Assembly: GCA_022494885.1 (NCBI GenBank)
Contig: JAGVSM010000885.1
Location: 1 to 64,000, forward strand
Direction: 5' to 3'
From: Micrasema longulum
Lineage: Eukaryota; Arthropoda; Insecta; Trichoptera; Brachycentridae
DNA: 64,000 nucleotides
Shown one piece after another: positions 21,930 through 33,086 of the stretch (positions are counted from its first letter, which is position 1; every line of letters begins with the position of its first letter). Under the pieces are notes generated by a model. The model was given only the letters and a program-made list of their open reading frames with translations. It searched no databases and was not told where the DNA came from. The position numbers were made by a program, and so were the translations under genes.

Positions 21930-22364
21930 TCGGGCCTTGTCAACAAAGACACTCAAGGATGTTGTCAATTACAGGCTGTGTTGCTAAAGGGGGTTATTAT
22001 AGAGTTGGAGTATTTGCAGGACAATATATCTTGGCAGTAGATTCGTGGTTTCCCATTTAAATTAATTTATTGATTTGTATTATATTGCCCATTTTTATTT
22101 TATAATTTTTGATTGAATTTACTGACTGTTAAATAAGATTACATGGTTTTAAGTCTTTGACGTTTACAAGCGATTGGGGGAATCCTATGTTAATGAATAA
22201 AAAATACCAATCGTAAAAAAATTGTGCGTTTTTAAAATATTTTTTAATAACTGCAAAAAATATTTGTACGTACAAGAGTAATTTTAGAGTCTTTTCACTA
22301 GGGAAACCTGTTCTGAAAAGGACTTTGCAGTGTTCAAAATCTCATTAAAATATTTTTTTTATTA
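21930..22364. other. Stretch without recognisable features
   Basis: AT-rich, no frame. Nothing recognised. Confidence 0.35.
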
Positions 22365-22765
22365 ACATTTTACAACAGAGATGAAGAACATTCAAGAGAA
22401 GGTAATATAGAAGTCTAGGCATCCACAGGGCTTACGACCTGTCAATGGCTGGTTGAAAATATTCAATTAGATGAATCTCACCCGCATAAATAAAGGTTTC
22501 AGCTCTTTATCTTCACAAACATCAACAAATGAAAGAATTGAAGGAATATAGATGTCCAAAAATAGGCAGAATGGTGAATGTTACACAGTGTGTAAAGTGG
22601 CCACTTAAACCAGCCATTGACAGGTCATAAGCCCTGTAGATGCCTAGACTTTTCTTGAATGTTCTTCATCTCTGTTGTAAAATGTTAATATAAACAGCTC
22701 CCCAGGGATTTGAATCCTGTCCTTGTCTACAAAAATTTGGACAAATTCAAAATATTGTTGATTTT
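22365..22765. repeat. Foldback family F, well-preserved copy
   Basis: Left arm: AACATTTTACAACAGAGATG, AAGAACATTCAAGAGAAGG and GTCTAGGCATCCACAGGGC. The right arm is its inverse, ending CATCTCTGTTGTAAAATG at about 22665-22685. Beyond the right arm lies the inverted head (ATTTGGACAAATTCAAAATA). A hairpin of about 85-90 bp arms can form. Non-coding. Confidence 0.7.
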
Positions 22766-22915
22766 TTTTTATTGTTTTTTATTGGACACTGTGCAACATT
22801 TACTATTCTGCATGTATTTGAGCATCTATATTCCTTTAATTGACCAGTATGTTTTTATTAAAATTTTTGTAGACAAGAACTGGATTCAACCCCCTACGGA
22901 GCTGTGTTTTTTTTT
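22766..22915. repeat. Foldback family F, head remnants
   Basis: GTGCAACATTTACTATTCTGC and AATTTTTGTAGACAAGAACTG correspond to separate parts of the family, joined by deletion. Confidence 0.45.
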
Positions 22916-22919
22916 TTTT

Positions 22920-23212
22920 AGTTAAGTTTTCCCAGAATTCTGACCAATTTTGACGTGAATGCAAATAAGCAACTCATGGTTCGTTTCCGATGTCATGTAA
23001 GGTTTTGCCACAACCAATGTTTAAGTACTTTTGAGGGCCTCGCGTGCAAAAACTACAAAATTTTCAGAATTTCTAAAACTATGAATAGATATCCGGGTTT
23101 GTCTACTACGGAAAATAGTTTGTTTCGACGGGGGGTGGGAGGTGCGGTTGACGTCACAGGGCTGCGCGTGGGGGCCTAAATTTGGGCTGGTTCGTACGTC
23201 AACTTAGTCCGA
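22920..23212. other. GC-richer stretch without recognised gene
   Basis: GGGGGGTGGGAGGTGCGGTT and neighbouring sequence are unusually GC-rich for the window. No frame with motifs. Confidence 0.3.
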
Positions 23213-23377
23213 CAATTCAGGGCATTGGAAGCAAAGATTTTTTGGTTATAATGTGATTCTGTAGTTTACCAACTTTTCTATTAAAAATCACGAGTTGAGT
23301 TGCAAATGTATTTCAAAATGTCTTCTTCTGATGTCAATATTATGTATCTTTTTTGGGTGATACCGTGTATGTTGGAT

Positions 23378-23425
23378 TTGATCCGACGTTTCGGCTACCA
23401 TTGCAGGAGCCATCTTCAGGGAAAA
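23378..23425 (-). ncRNA. Hammerhead-ribozyme-like motif of a PLE
   Basis: Minus strand: TCC (stem I), CTGAAGA (23419-23413), stem II GGCT/AGCC enclosing CCTGCAATGGT, CGAAAC, GTC with a minimal two-pair stem III, and GGA closing stem I. All checked conserved core positions agree with a type I hammerhead. Degenerate relatives lie at 52445-52500 and 53275-53320. Confidence 0.65.
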
Positions 23426-23531
23426 CTGTGTGTTTTATAGAGAAATGTAAGTGTTTATGTACTAGTAATTTGTACCGTGTCACAGTCAGCAGTAGGCACA
23501 TTTCTAGTTTTGTAGGAAAGAATAATTATGT

Positions 23532-24161
23532 TTAAGTACTAGTAATTTGTACTGTGTTGCAGCCGGCAGTAGGCACATTTCTATTCGTTTTTGTCATATG
23601 TAGTGCTGGGAACCATGTTGAATTTAATTTAAGCCCGTCGTCTTTGTTTATATTATTTGGATGTCTGTGTATTTCAATTGCCTCTTTTATTATTCGTGCA
23701 CTAAAATTACTAGGTTTATGTAGAATTTTTGGTTCAAAGGCAAAAAAATGTCCTGTGTCTATAAAGTGTTCCGCTATTGCGGATTTGTCTGGATGCCCAA
23801 GTTTACACTCTCTTTTGTGTTCGTCAATTCTCTTCTTTGCTGTGCGCCCTGTTTGTCCAATATACACTTTATCACATCCTTGGCAACTAAGTTTGTACAC
23901 GGCTTCAGTTTCCAGAGGATTTTTATCTTCTGGGTTTACTAAATGGTCTTTTATTTTTCCCACAGTCCCAAACGTTGTTGCAATATTTTGTTTCTTCAGC
24001 ACTTTGGCCATCCTGCCAGTTACATTCTGTACATATGGCAGGTATGCAGTCCCTCTGGTAATATCTTCTTCCTTGTTCTTCTTTGTTCCTTCGCACCTAT
24101 TTATACTTCTGATGGTTTGAAATAGTGTTTGGAAGCAAACATAGCAATATCCATCATCCAT
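23532..24161 (-). pseudogene. PLE C-terminal region with GIY-YIG endonuclease
   Basis: The 209-codon frame includes RGTAYLPYVQNVTGRMAKVL (linker after RT), NIATTFGTVGKIKDHL, then VYKLSCQGCDKVYIGQTGR with the conserved Cys pair and the YIG motif, and KKRIDEHKREC. It ends in the family's usual C-terminal helix region (AIAEHFIDTGH). In intact PLEs this is fused to a reverse transcriptase; here the RT part is absent upstream. The first residues may be an artefact of the open frame. Confidence 0.85.
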
Positions 24162-24654
24162 TTTATTCGACCAATGACAGGCCTGAGATTTAAATTTTTA
24201 AAACGGCCGTGCCATACTTAAATTAAAAAAAGTTTTTTGAATTCGTGTTTCTATTAAAGCTAATTTATTAGTATCTTAAAGTTTAAGTTCTGTGGAAATT
24301 ACATTTCTAACATGACTCTTTGGCATTAGTGTATTAGTTTTTGTTATTTTTCTCGAAAACATCAAAACGGGAGTTTGCTATCTTTGCTTTCAATGCCCTG
24401 AATTATGCCCTTGGTTTCATATTTTAGTTACCATTGACCAATTAATCATTGGTTAGCCATTTGTACTAATGATTTCGATAAATAAATTTATTTTTCTCTC
24501 TTTCATTTCGACTTTCTTTCTAACAAACAAAACAAAACAATCTCCCAATGATGAGAGTTACCTATGAAATAAGGAACTTTGGCCCTTCGGGAAATTGGAT
24601 ATTTATTTTTCGTAGGCGCGGAAAAAAATAGAGCATTAAATCATATATTTTTTA

Positions 24655-24800
24655 TCAATATCCCTACAGAGATGAGGTAGAATTTTTTCAAATTCAGGAT
24701 TATGGATATTCGAGCGTTTACAGGGCTTATGACCTGTCATTGGCTGGGTTAAGTGGCCACTTTACGTTTTACAACATTCCCCATTCCGCTTATTAGCGAA
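24655..24800 (+). repeat. Foldback family F, partial copy
   Basis: CCTACAGAGATGAGGTAGAA, then GCGTTTACAGGGCTTATGAC, CTGTCATTGGCTGGGTTAAG and a truncated core (ACAACATTCCCCATTCCGC). Confidence 0.55.
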
Positions 24801-25280
24801 TATCGACACAGGTAACATTTTTTTGATTTTTGTATATATATATATGTTATTAAATGAGAAACCATTCACAAGCGTATTGGAGCGCCATCTATGTATTGAT
24901 ATTGAAGTTAAGTATTTTTAATTAGCATATTACTTTATTTTTATGTATTTAAGACTCTTCCGAGTTAAATTAAGTACTAGTAATCAGTTGTGTATGTACA
25001 AAATACACGTACCAAAATAATATTAAATCATATGGCAAAAGTTCTTCAAAATGTAGAAAAAAATGTTAAAAAATATTTTGATTTAAATGAACTACTTTGA
25101 ACGACGCCACTAGTTCATATGAATTGATCAATGATAAGAAAGTTGTGGAAGGTTTCCGGTTTACCTTCCGTCAACGAACCAAGAGGCAGAATTGACTGAG
25201 AAGAAGCGGAAAAGAGCTTGAGACACTTCATCATCAAATCATAGCGCTGATAAAACGATACATGAAATTAAAAAAAACTT
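24801..25280. other. Stretch without recognisable features
   Basis: AT-rich, short TA run at 24834-24847, no frame. Confidence 0.35.
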
Positions 25281-25309
25281 TTCGGCTTAATTAAGTAGTC
25301 TATTTATAG

Positions 25310-25530
25310 ATAATGGCAGGTGGACACCCAGAATAATAAAGTGGAGACTATGGGCAAACAAAAGAAGTGTTGGAAGGCCACAGAAAAGATGGGTCGACGA
25401 CATTGCCTCTATTGCCGGTAAAACGTGGATGATGAAAGCGGGTGTTAGGAAGGAATGGCGATGTTTGGAAAAGGCCTTTATCCAGCAGTGGAGAGAACAA
25501 GGCCGATAAGAAGAATAAGATTTAATGATT
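25310..25530 (+). pseudogene. RTE/L2-like LINE C-terminal fragment
   Basis: Reads GRWTPRIIKWRLWANKRSVG, then RPQKRWVDDIASIAGKTWMM and ending near EQGR; nearly identical to 32850-33045. This is the last part of a LINE endonuclease-reverse transcriptase. Confidence 0.7.
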
Positions 25531-25844
25531 AAAAATAAACCACTGGACTTCCTAATTTCGCATTCACGAAATAAAGATCCGACGGGAGTATCAAGAACAC
25601 TCCCTGTATTTTTTGCGCAGTTTGCTGGTACGTGTGAAACGATGTTGATGGCAAGTAGACTCGCCATGCTACATCCTGTTAGGCTGTTGGCTATTGGCTA
25701 CCACAACATTACGCAATGCCAGCAGCCTGCGTGGAAATCATACCCCGGTTGACACCAGTTAGAGGTGATTTAAATTCTAATTTTAAACTTACTTATTCAT
25801 AGCATATTGCGTCACATGACATATAAAGATTACTAACGATATAT

Positions 25845-26400
25845 TATTTATTTATAAATTTATTGCAAAAGAATAATATACATACTTAATAACAGGGAAT
25901 CTATATAAAACCAATTAATGTAAAATGTAAACGGAGTGTTCTCTGTTTATGATAGTCCCCATCTTACATGGCACAGCCTGTTCTAAGATGGAGATTTTCT
26001 ATCTTTAGAGCATAAGTAGTCTTATACTAATAAAACAATAACATAAAAAAGAAAAACTCAAACTACTTAATTATAAATGCCTAGCTTATCAAATGTAAGA
26101 AATTAAAAATCGTTATTATACAAATATAAAGTATACTTATGTGCCAAGGTTACATGTTACTTAAACATAAATAATTTAGTATATAAATAATAAAACAAAT
26201 ATAAAGCAATGAAATACATAAAAATATAAATAATATGTGTACCAATGATATAAAGTACTACGTTTTTTAATTTACATATATTTTTCAAAAAAATCTCTCG
26301 TTACACTATTTATATGTGCAGTTATTTTTATTTTGAAATTTGTTTTACATTTTGAGTCTTTTATATTTGGCAATAAATCATTAAATATTAAACGTATCTA
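25845..26400 (-). mobile_element. LINE 3' part, SINE-free inverted copy
   Basis: Inverse of 20040-20860: tail TTTATAAATTTATTGCAAAA, GGCACAGCCTGTTCTAAGAT, GTACCAATGATATAAAGTAC and a decayed coding end. It preserves the empty site of the SINE (near 26122-26130). Confidence 0.65.
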
Positions 26401-26634
26401 ATTGACATGTTCTAAATTTAAGACATTGGGAAGTTTACTTAACCCTAAATTTATTTATTTATATGTTTATGCTTTACGTAGTAAGTTCATAACATCTTAA
26501 GAGCTAATATAAACTTAAAATAATATTTATATATTTTTTTTTAATTCTCAATAACATATTTTTTAAAATTAATTAAAAATATTTCGATTTTTTCTATTTC
26601 CTTTACTTCTTCAGGAAGTAAAAAAAATCTGTTG

Positions 26635-27015
26635 CAACAGAGAGAAAAAATATTTTTGAGAATGGAATATGGAAGTCTAGGCATTTACGGGGCTTATGTT
26701 CTGTCATTTGCTAGTTTGAGTGGCCACTCTACTCACTGTGTAACATTCACCATTCGTCCTATGTTTGAACATCCACATTTCCTCAACTCTTTCATCTGTT
26801 GACTTTTGTGAAATAAAAGACCTGAAACCTTTATCATGCGAGTGAGATTCATCCGGCTGAACCAATTCACCTACTAAGCAACTCCTGAAAATAATTTTCC
26901 AATTTTTACACATCTTTTACCAGTAACTAAATTCAACAATGTTTTGAGTAAGTCCAAATACTTGCAGACTTCTCCCTAAGGAGTCAAAGTGTTTTTGCTC
27001 TCTGTTGCAACAAAT
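26635..27015. repeat. Foldback family F, subfamily with GTTGCAACAGAG ends
   Basis: Starts GTTGCAACAGAGAGAAAAAA and ends CTCTCTGTTGCAAC near 26999-27012, both next to AAATCT. The core carries CCACATTTCCTCAACTC, the GGTGAGATTCATCC-like block and a decayed head (AGTAAGTCCAAATACTTGC). Confidence 0.65.
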
Positions 27016-27429
27016 CTAAATAGTACAATTAATTATATTATAAAGATACATAAGTCTAAAATCTGTCGCCTAACTTTCATTTTATCTAGACCAAAAGGTT
27101 CTAGGCGCTGACAATGAGACTAAAGGGTTCTGCCCAGGTTACATTTAAATGGTAATTTACGAATATATTTTTTTGCACGCATTTAATTAAATTGATGTGA
27201 GTTGTGTAATGTGGTAACCAGACAACTCATTTAAATTCCAAATTACTACGAACTAATTAATTGTATGAACAAATTATGGATGAAACCATTGCCCTATGCA
27301 CCATTAGGTGCGGAAAACGAACGATTATAATGGAAATGACGTATATATATATTTATTTATTTATTTTAAAATTAAACGAAGACCACTTATCGTTCATACG
27401 TTATCGGAATATAAATTAATTTTTCGATT

Positions 27430-28190
27430 TGAAAGACATCAACGGTCGATTAAGAGCGAAACCCGGAATCTCCAATAACTTATACAACACTTTTGAACGC
27501 AGTAATTTGGAGTTTGCATCCGTTGTGTGGAGCCCAAAATACATAACAAGCATAAAAAGAATTGAAAATATTCAACGAAATTTTTTAAAATACCTAGATT
27601 ATAAAAACAATAAAACGCTTTGTACTTACAGCCAATCTGCCAAACATAATGGATTTTTTACCTTTGAAAATAGACGCACTGTATCTGAATTATGATATTT
27701 ACATAAATTATTAAATAATAAAGTGGACTCTTTTAAACTACTCTCCAAAATAAATCTTAATGTCCCCTTTCGCGTGACAAGAAATAAGTATTTATTCCAT
27801 CTGCCAGTCTGTAGCACTAACTATGCACAACACTATTTCCTGTATCGTTTTTGCTCCAACTATAATGTTTTTTTTCATCTATTGATATATTTTAAATACC
27901 CCTTAATTTATTTAAAAATTAATTAAGACTTATTATTTCTGGCTGCGATACGATTCCACTTACTATTTAATGATGCACACTCCTGAACACTTACTCCCAC
28001 ACTCATACACACACATCTACGCTTACTCTCATACAAATACACAGAAACACATCATTTTGTTGTAACACAATTTAATAATATGTATGATTTTTATTTAGAA
28101 ACTTTGCTAGTCTGTCTTTAAACTGTATTTTTCTTAATGTTTTTATATCACTGTCGACTGTTTGATTCTTTGAAATAAATAAATAAACTT
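27430..28190 (+). mobile_element. LINE 3' part with AAATAAATAAAT tail
   Basis: Broken frame: NTFERSNLEFASVVWSPKY, then IKRIENIQRNFLKYL, RRTVSEL-stop, VDSFKLLSKINLNVPFRVTR. A CR1/Jockey-like LINE C-terminus. The tail TTTGAAATAAATAAATAAAC is at about 28170-28189. Confidence 0.7.
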
Positions 28191-28239
28191 AATGCCTAAG
28201 GGAGGTATCTAGAGTCCTTCCGAGTCAAGTTCGCGTCCC

Positions 28240-28480
28240 GTGGTTCTGACATGACCTACCGACGAACAGTTAGCAGAGAACGTCCAAGACGTCGAGGACC
28301 TGATGCCTTGTAAAGTAGGCAAGCGTGGTTAAGGATCTCAGGTGGCATCCGCAGTATATGGTCTAGCCAACCGTATCGCTTTCGCTTGATGACAGTTGTC
28401 ACCGGAGTTTGCTGCGTCCGTTTTTTTATTACTTTGTTCTCAAAGTCAAACCACCGCACACCCAAGAATCTTCTGAAACA
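28240..28480 (-). pseudogene. RTE-like LINE C-terminal fragment
   Basis: Minus frame: TPVTTVIKRKRYGWLDHILR, then MPPEILNHACLLYKASG. The R-W-x-G-H-x-x-R-M pattern (here YGWLDHILRM) is the usual C-terminal block of RTE-like LINE polyproteins. Confidence 0.55.
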
Positions 28481-28599
28481 CCTATTCTTAAAACTCAGTA
28501 ATTTTTTTTGGGCCCTTGTGAGGTGCTACGATTTGCATCCATGGAGGAGAATAGGTGTTATACAGGCGTTATATAGGCGGCATTTGCTTTTCACTTAGT

Positions 28600-29265
28600 A
28601 AATATCTGATGTCCAGACAGCTTTTATACTGTTGAATGTGTTTGTTATTTTAAGCGGACAAAGGCAACCTCTTCTGGCTCTTTTTAGAGCATATAGGACA
28701 TGCTCGACGGATGCACTTCCGGTTCTAACGGGCTTGTTTCGTTTGGATCTGGAGGTTCAGCGACGATCTGCAAATTCCCACCTAAAAAGAAGGCGTTCTT
28801 CTGTTATTGGTGTCCGTCTACTCCCAACTGAAGGAATGTTTCAATCGAATAAAAAAAGGCATTAAATGCTCTTCTTGATGCTTGGCAATCGCGGTGGGAA
28901 TCTTCCCCTTCAGGGAGGGTTACCTTTCTTTTTTTTCTTCAATCCGTCAGCGCATAGAATCTTCTTGGGCTATCCCCGATCACTGAACTACGCAGTTTTT
29001 ATCAGGTCATGGTAAATTAAATCAAAAACGATTTGTTTTTAATATTGTTGTCTCCTCTTCGTGCTGCTGCGGATATCCTAACCAATCTTCTGAACACATC
29101 CTGTGGTCTTGTCCCTTTCCCCTTCTCTATGATTACCGAATAGAGCTTCTTGCTACTATCCGTGGCCCTTATATATATATAGTTATAGGTCCCGTCGGGT
29201 ATACAGATCTGGTGGCTTCCAAAAAGAATTTCGAGGCTTTTAAAAAGTTTTTGTAATCATTTCGG
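28600..29265 (+). pseudogene. R1-like LINE C-terminal fragment
   Basis: Reads GQRQPLLALFRAYRTCSTDA, LPVLTGLFRLDLEVQRRSAN, and after frameshifts CCGYPNQSSEHILWSCP and DLVASKKNFEAFKKF. The YRT-STDAL-VL-G-PLDL block and a final Cys/His region are typical of R1-clade retrotransposons. Several frameshifts. Confidence 0.55.
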
Positions 29266-29269
29266 CGAA

Positions 29270-29990
29270 TTGATCATGTCCAATCAATTAAATCCCAGTC
29301 AGTAAAAATTCACTTTCCCCTTTTCTCAATCCAATGAAGTACATATTATGTACTTCTGGATTACTTTGGAAAATTACCAGATTTCAGAAAGCTCCTTCGG
29401 GCAGCTTTTCTCGTTTAACAACGAGCAAATTTTTCGTGTATGTGGGCACCGCCAAAGAGACTTATGTCCTCAGATGCGGTGCGCGGTATGTGGTGGGCAA
29501 GCTGTTGAATGTGGAGCCACTCCCAGTGCTTTTTGAAAGATGCCATTTTCTGTAACATATATACTTCTAGGTGTTTAAAGCTCTCAACTATGTCGGACTT
29601 GGCTTGACAAAGTTCCGGTTTACAGAAAGCCAATTTACCCAATATCAGAACTTACCGTAGAGAAATTGTTACGTCACAGGCGGAGTTATTTCAAAATTGC
29701 AAAACTTAAACAAATCATAGCACTGATTACACGATACATGAAAGTCTTTCAAACAGTATTCAGAATAAATATTTATTATTTAACCTGTTAGATACGAGTA
29801 GACGACATAACTCGATGTTTAATATTACTCAACTCAAGACTCACTTTTTCCAATTAACATATCCTTAAAGACCACTTAGTAAACTCTCGCTTAATGTACC
29901 GCCAGATCTGAACAGATATTTCCCAATAAAAAATATCCAAAATGACGTGTTACTGAATAATCAGTTATAATTTTTCATTTTTTTCATTTC
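29270..29990. other. Stretch without confident annotation
   Basis: A plus frame near 29420-29535 has cysteine doublets (RCAVCGG) that could be a decayed zinc knuckle of a retroelement gag, but spacing does not fit well. Confidence 0.25.
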
Positions 29991-29997
29991 ATTTTTT

Positions 29998-30168
29998 TGC
30001 ACCACAACAGGCCAGGAGGCCCAATTACAGTGGTGAATTACATTACAAAACAACCAGGCTTGAGAAAAATCACATTTTTAAATTTTTGTGTTCTCACCGG
30101 GAATCAAACCCGGAACCTTCCGTGCGTGAGTCAAGCGTCTTGACTACTACACCACGGAGGTCGCTATG
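29998..30168 (-). mobile_element. tRNA-derived SINE
   Basis: Minus strand: CCTCCGTGGTGTAGTAGTCA, then GGTTCCGGGTTTGATTCCC and GTGAGAACACAAAA, tail with GGGCCTCCTGGCCTGTTGTG. Same family as 20402-20566. Confidence 0.78.
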
Positions 30169-30439
30169 TAACACAATCACTGCTTGGCCATAGTGGCGAT
30201 GCATTTGCGGGGTGGCGTGGACGCGGGCGCAGTACGCGGCGACATACCGTGCCCGCGCGCTCACAATGGACACTATATTTATTTGCCATATGTTTGAGTT
30301 CACCGCGCCCTTATTTTTTTAGAACTGATGAATATTATCATGATTATTATTAATATTTTTATTTTTATTTGTTTATATTATAACGTAATGCCTAGTAGGA
30401 GACGTCCCGCGCTGAGGCAGACTAACATATATTATGTTT

Positions 30440-30620
30440 ATTTATATATCTCCATATACACACACACTCATACGTGTGCACATATACATGCATATATACA
30501 AACATACATATATTTATAAATACATATACACATACCGACATACACATATATGCATATATACATACACATATACACCCTCACACTTACATACACATACATA
30601 TATATGTATCTATATATTAA
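30440..30620. repeat. CA/TA-rich microsatellite
   Basis: Irregular ACATACACATATA units. The apparent Tyr/His/Thr-rich frame is a by-product. Confidence 0.75.
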
Positions 30621-30814
30621 ATTTGTACTTCTTGTTTTTTTTGTATGGTGTTTAAGTTGTTATGGATAATATTACCTTACATTGTAGTTTTCAAAAAAGC
30701 TTTCTCTTTTTTTTCTTCCATTTAATGAACCAATGGGCTATTTTATTTTATTGTAAGGTAATGAGGAACTTCAGCCCTACGGAAAATTGAATACATAAAG
30801 TGTTTTCTTGCGCG

Positions 30815-31560
30815 TTAAGTGGCCACATTACACACTGAGTAACATTCACCGTTCTGCCTATGTGTAACCATCCACATTTCCTAAACTCTATAAGAAGAAG
30901 TATACAAATTGGAAAATTGTTTTCAGGCGTTGCCTAGTAGGGGATTGGTTCAGCCGGATGAATCTCACCCACATAATAAAGGTTTCATCTCTTTTACTTC
31001 ACTAAAGTAAACCAATGGAAGAGTTGAGGAAATGTGGATGTTTACACGTAGGCGGAATGATAAATGTTACTCTGTGTGTAAAGTGGCCACTTTAACCAGC
31101 CAATGACAGGTCATAAGCCCTGTAAATGCCTAGACTTCCATATTTCCTTTTCAAAAATGTTTATTGAAAATATTTTTGAAAAGGAATATGGAAGTCTAGG
31201 CATTTGCAGGTCACAAACGGTGTAACGTTCACCATTCTGCCTATATTTAACATCCACATTTTCTCAACTCTTCCATCTGTGGACTTTTGTGAAGTAAAAG
31301 ACCTGAAACCCTTATCATGTGGGTGGGATTCATCCTGCAGAACCAATTCACCAACTTGGCAACGCCTCCGATTGTTGTACTTCTTCTTTTACCAGTTAGG
31401 GATGTAAAGTGACCACTTAAATCAGCCAATGATATGTCATAAGCCCTGTCAATGCCAAGACTTCCACATTTCATTTTAAATAGGGAGGAAATCCAGCCTG
31501 TCTGCAAGCATTTGGACGTTCTTAAAGCATTGTAGAAAAAAAAATGTTTCTAATTTCTGG
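30815..31560. repeat. Foldback family F, cluster of two or three rearranged copies
   Basis: Core blocks alternate in orientation: GTGGCCACATTACACACTG at 30820, GGCGTTGCCTAGTAGGGGAT at 30926, CCAGCCAATGACAGGTCATA at 31099, then a new arm from 31175 and a second core to 31345. A final fragment runs to about 31535. Non-coding. Confidence 0.6.
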
Positions 31561-31691
31561 TAGCACTGAACTTCCTCATTCTGGAGAAATTTCGCAAAAC
31601 GGAAAACACGATTGCAGGTCAGCCAATGGTCAGATTTCATCGAAGTGACGTCACGGCGTTTCGGTTTCAATATATTGACATAAAAAATTCA

Positions 31692-32222
31692 TACATCCAT
31701 ACTAATATCATAAATGCGAAAGCGTGTATTTTTGTTTGTTTGTGTTTCCTTCACGTTTCAACAGAGCGACCGACTGACATATTTTTTTGCATAGGAATCT
31801 TCAGAGAGGTGAGACGTGAAGTATAATACGTATATTTGAAACTGTTTTTGAATAAACAATATTTTGAGTTTGTCCAAATTTTTGTAGACAAGGACTGGAT
31901 TCATCCCCCTGGGAAGCTGTTAATATTAACATATTACAACAGAGATGAAGAACTATTAGTATGGATATACTAATATTATAAATGCGAAAGCGTGTATTTT
32001 TGTTTGTTTTTGTTTCCTTCACGTTTCAACAGAGCGACCGACTGACATATTTTTTTGCATAGGAATAGCCAGAGAGGTGAGACGTGAAATAGAATACGTA
32101 TATTTGAAACTGTTTTTGAATAAACAATATTTTAAGTTTGTCCAGATTTTTTTAGACAAGGACTGGATTCATCCCCCTGGGAAGATGTTAATATTAACAA
32201 ATTACAACAGAGATGAAGAACA
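31692..32222 (+). repeat. Tandem duplication of a Helitron-5'-like plus foldback-head unit
   Basis: Two units of about 265-270 bp (31692-31955 and 31964-32222) share AATGCGAAAGCGTGTATTTT, AGAGCGACCGACTGACATA, the same junction to AATAAACAATATTTTRAG, and the end AACAGAGATGAAGAAC. TCCATACTAATATCATAAAT at the start resembles insect Helitron 5' ends. Confidence 0.65.
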
Positions 32223-32630
32223 AGTATTGTTGATAAATCCACCTGGTCCATAAAGAAGTATAGAAATTATTAAAATTAAACTCTCAGGCGTTTCCTAGTA
32301 CGTAGGTGAAATAATTCATTCACTCTACGAGATTTTATTAATAATCTAGTAAAATTATATTCGATTGTATAAATTGCATCTATCTTAAATTAAATTTTAT
32401 TAATATTAATATTATGTAAATTCTAATAAACTGCTTTAATAACATATAATGAAAACTAAATTTTGGTCTATATACAATTTTTAATTTTTCTTTTGTGACT
32501 TTTTATGTTCACATATAATTGGTGAAAAATGTTTTGTTATTATTTTTTATTTTATAAATTGTATTTATGTTGTGATATCTTTTGCTGTTTTTGAACTGAA
32601 AATAAATAAATAAATATATTAAAAAAAATA
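32223..32630. other. Foldback remnant (to about 32330) and AT-rich sequence
   Basis: CTCAGGCGTTTCCTAGTACG at about 32281 belongs to family F. The rest is AT-rich with an AAATAAATAAATA tail near 32600, probably a LINE 3' end. Confidence 0.4.
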
Positions 32631-32635
32631 AAGAA

Positions 32636-33055
32636 GGCTTTATATGCTTAAAAAGACAAGTATATGAATCGTGCATATTGCCGGTGACAACATACGGACT
32701 AGAAACCATGTCTAGATCCATGGAAAGATGATGCTCGGTGTATGTCTAAGAGACAGAATGAGAAATGAAGAAATACGGCGCCGAACTGGAGTCGTGGATA
32801 ACATGACAAAATTGAAATGGCAGTGGGCAGGACACTTGGCGAGGCAAAATGATGGCAGGTGGACACCCAGAATAATAAAGTGGAGACCACGGGCAAACAA
32901 ACGAAGTGTTGGAAGGCCACAGAAAAGATGGGTCGACGACATCGCCTCTGTTGCCGGTAAAACATGGATGATGAAAGCGAGTGGTAGGAAGGAATGAAGA
33001 CGTTTGGAAGAGGCCGCCATCCAGCAGTGGAAAGAATAAGGCTGAAGATGAAGAA
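32636..33055 (+). pseudogene. RTE/L2-like LINE C-terminal fragment
   Basis: Reads LKRQVYESCILPVTTYGLE, then MLGVCLRDRMRNEEIRRRTG, LKWQWAGHLARQNDGRW, and SVGRPQKRWVDDIASVAGKT. This is the conserved C-terminal region of RTE-like endonuclease-reverse transcriptases. A sister fragment is at 25310-25530. RT catalytic motifs are absent. Confidence 0.78.
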
Positions 33056-33086
33056 GAAGTCCCTAAATAAATAATCAAAATATAAT

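Larger units (their letters stand above)
23213..24409 (-). mobile_element. Penelope-like element segment bracketed by inverted repeats
   Basis: AATTCAGGGCATTGGAAGC and the next bases at 23213-23237 recur inverted at about 24385-24409 with one mismatch. Inside lie the PLE frame 23532-24161 and a hammerhead-like core at 23381-23423, both on the minus strand. The inverted repeats may belong to a separate DNA transposon into which the PLE inserted. Confidence 0.55.

Noticed and set aside
23554..24120. 188-codon plus-strand frame opposite the PLE
   Set aside because: Antisense shadow of the GIY-YIG frame, with hydrophobic residues mirroring charged ones.
29420..29540. Cysteine-containing frame resembling a retroelement zinc knuckle
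   Set aside because: Cys/His spacing does not fit CCHC knuckles and the flanks give no gag-like sequence.
30434..30655. Tyr/His/Thr-rich frame
   Set aside because: Produced by the CA/TA microsatellite; no gene-like composition.
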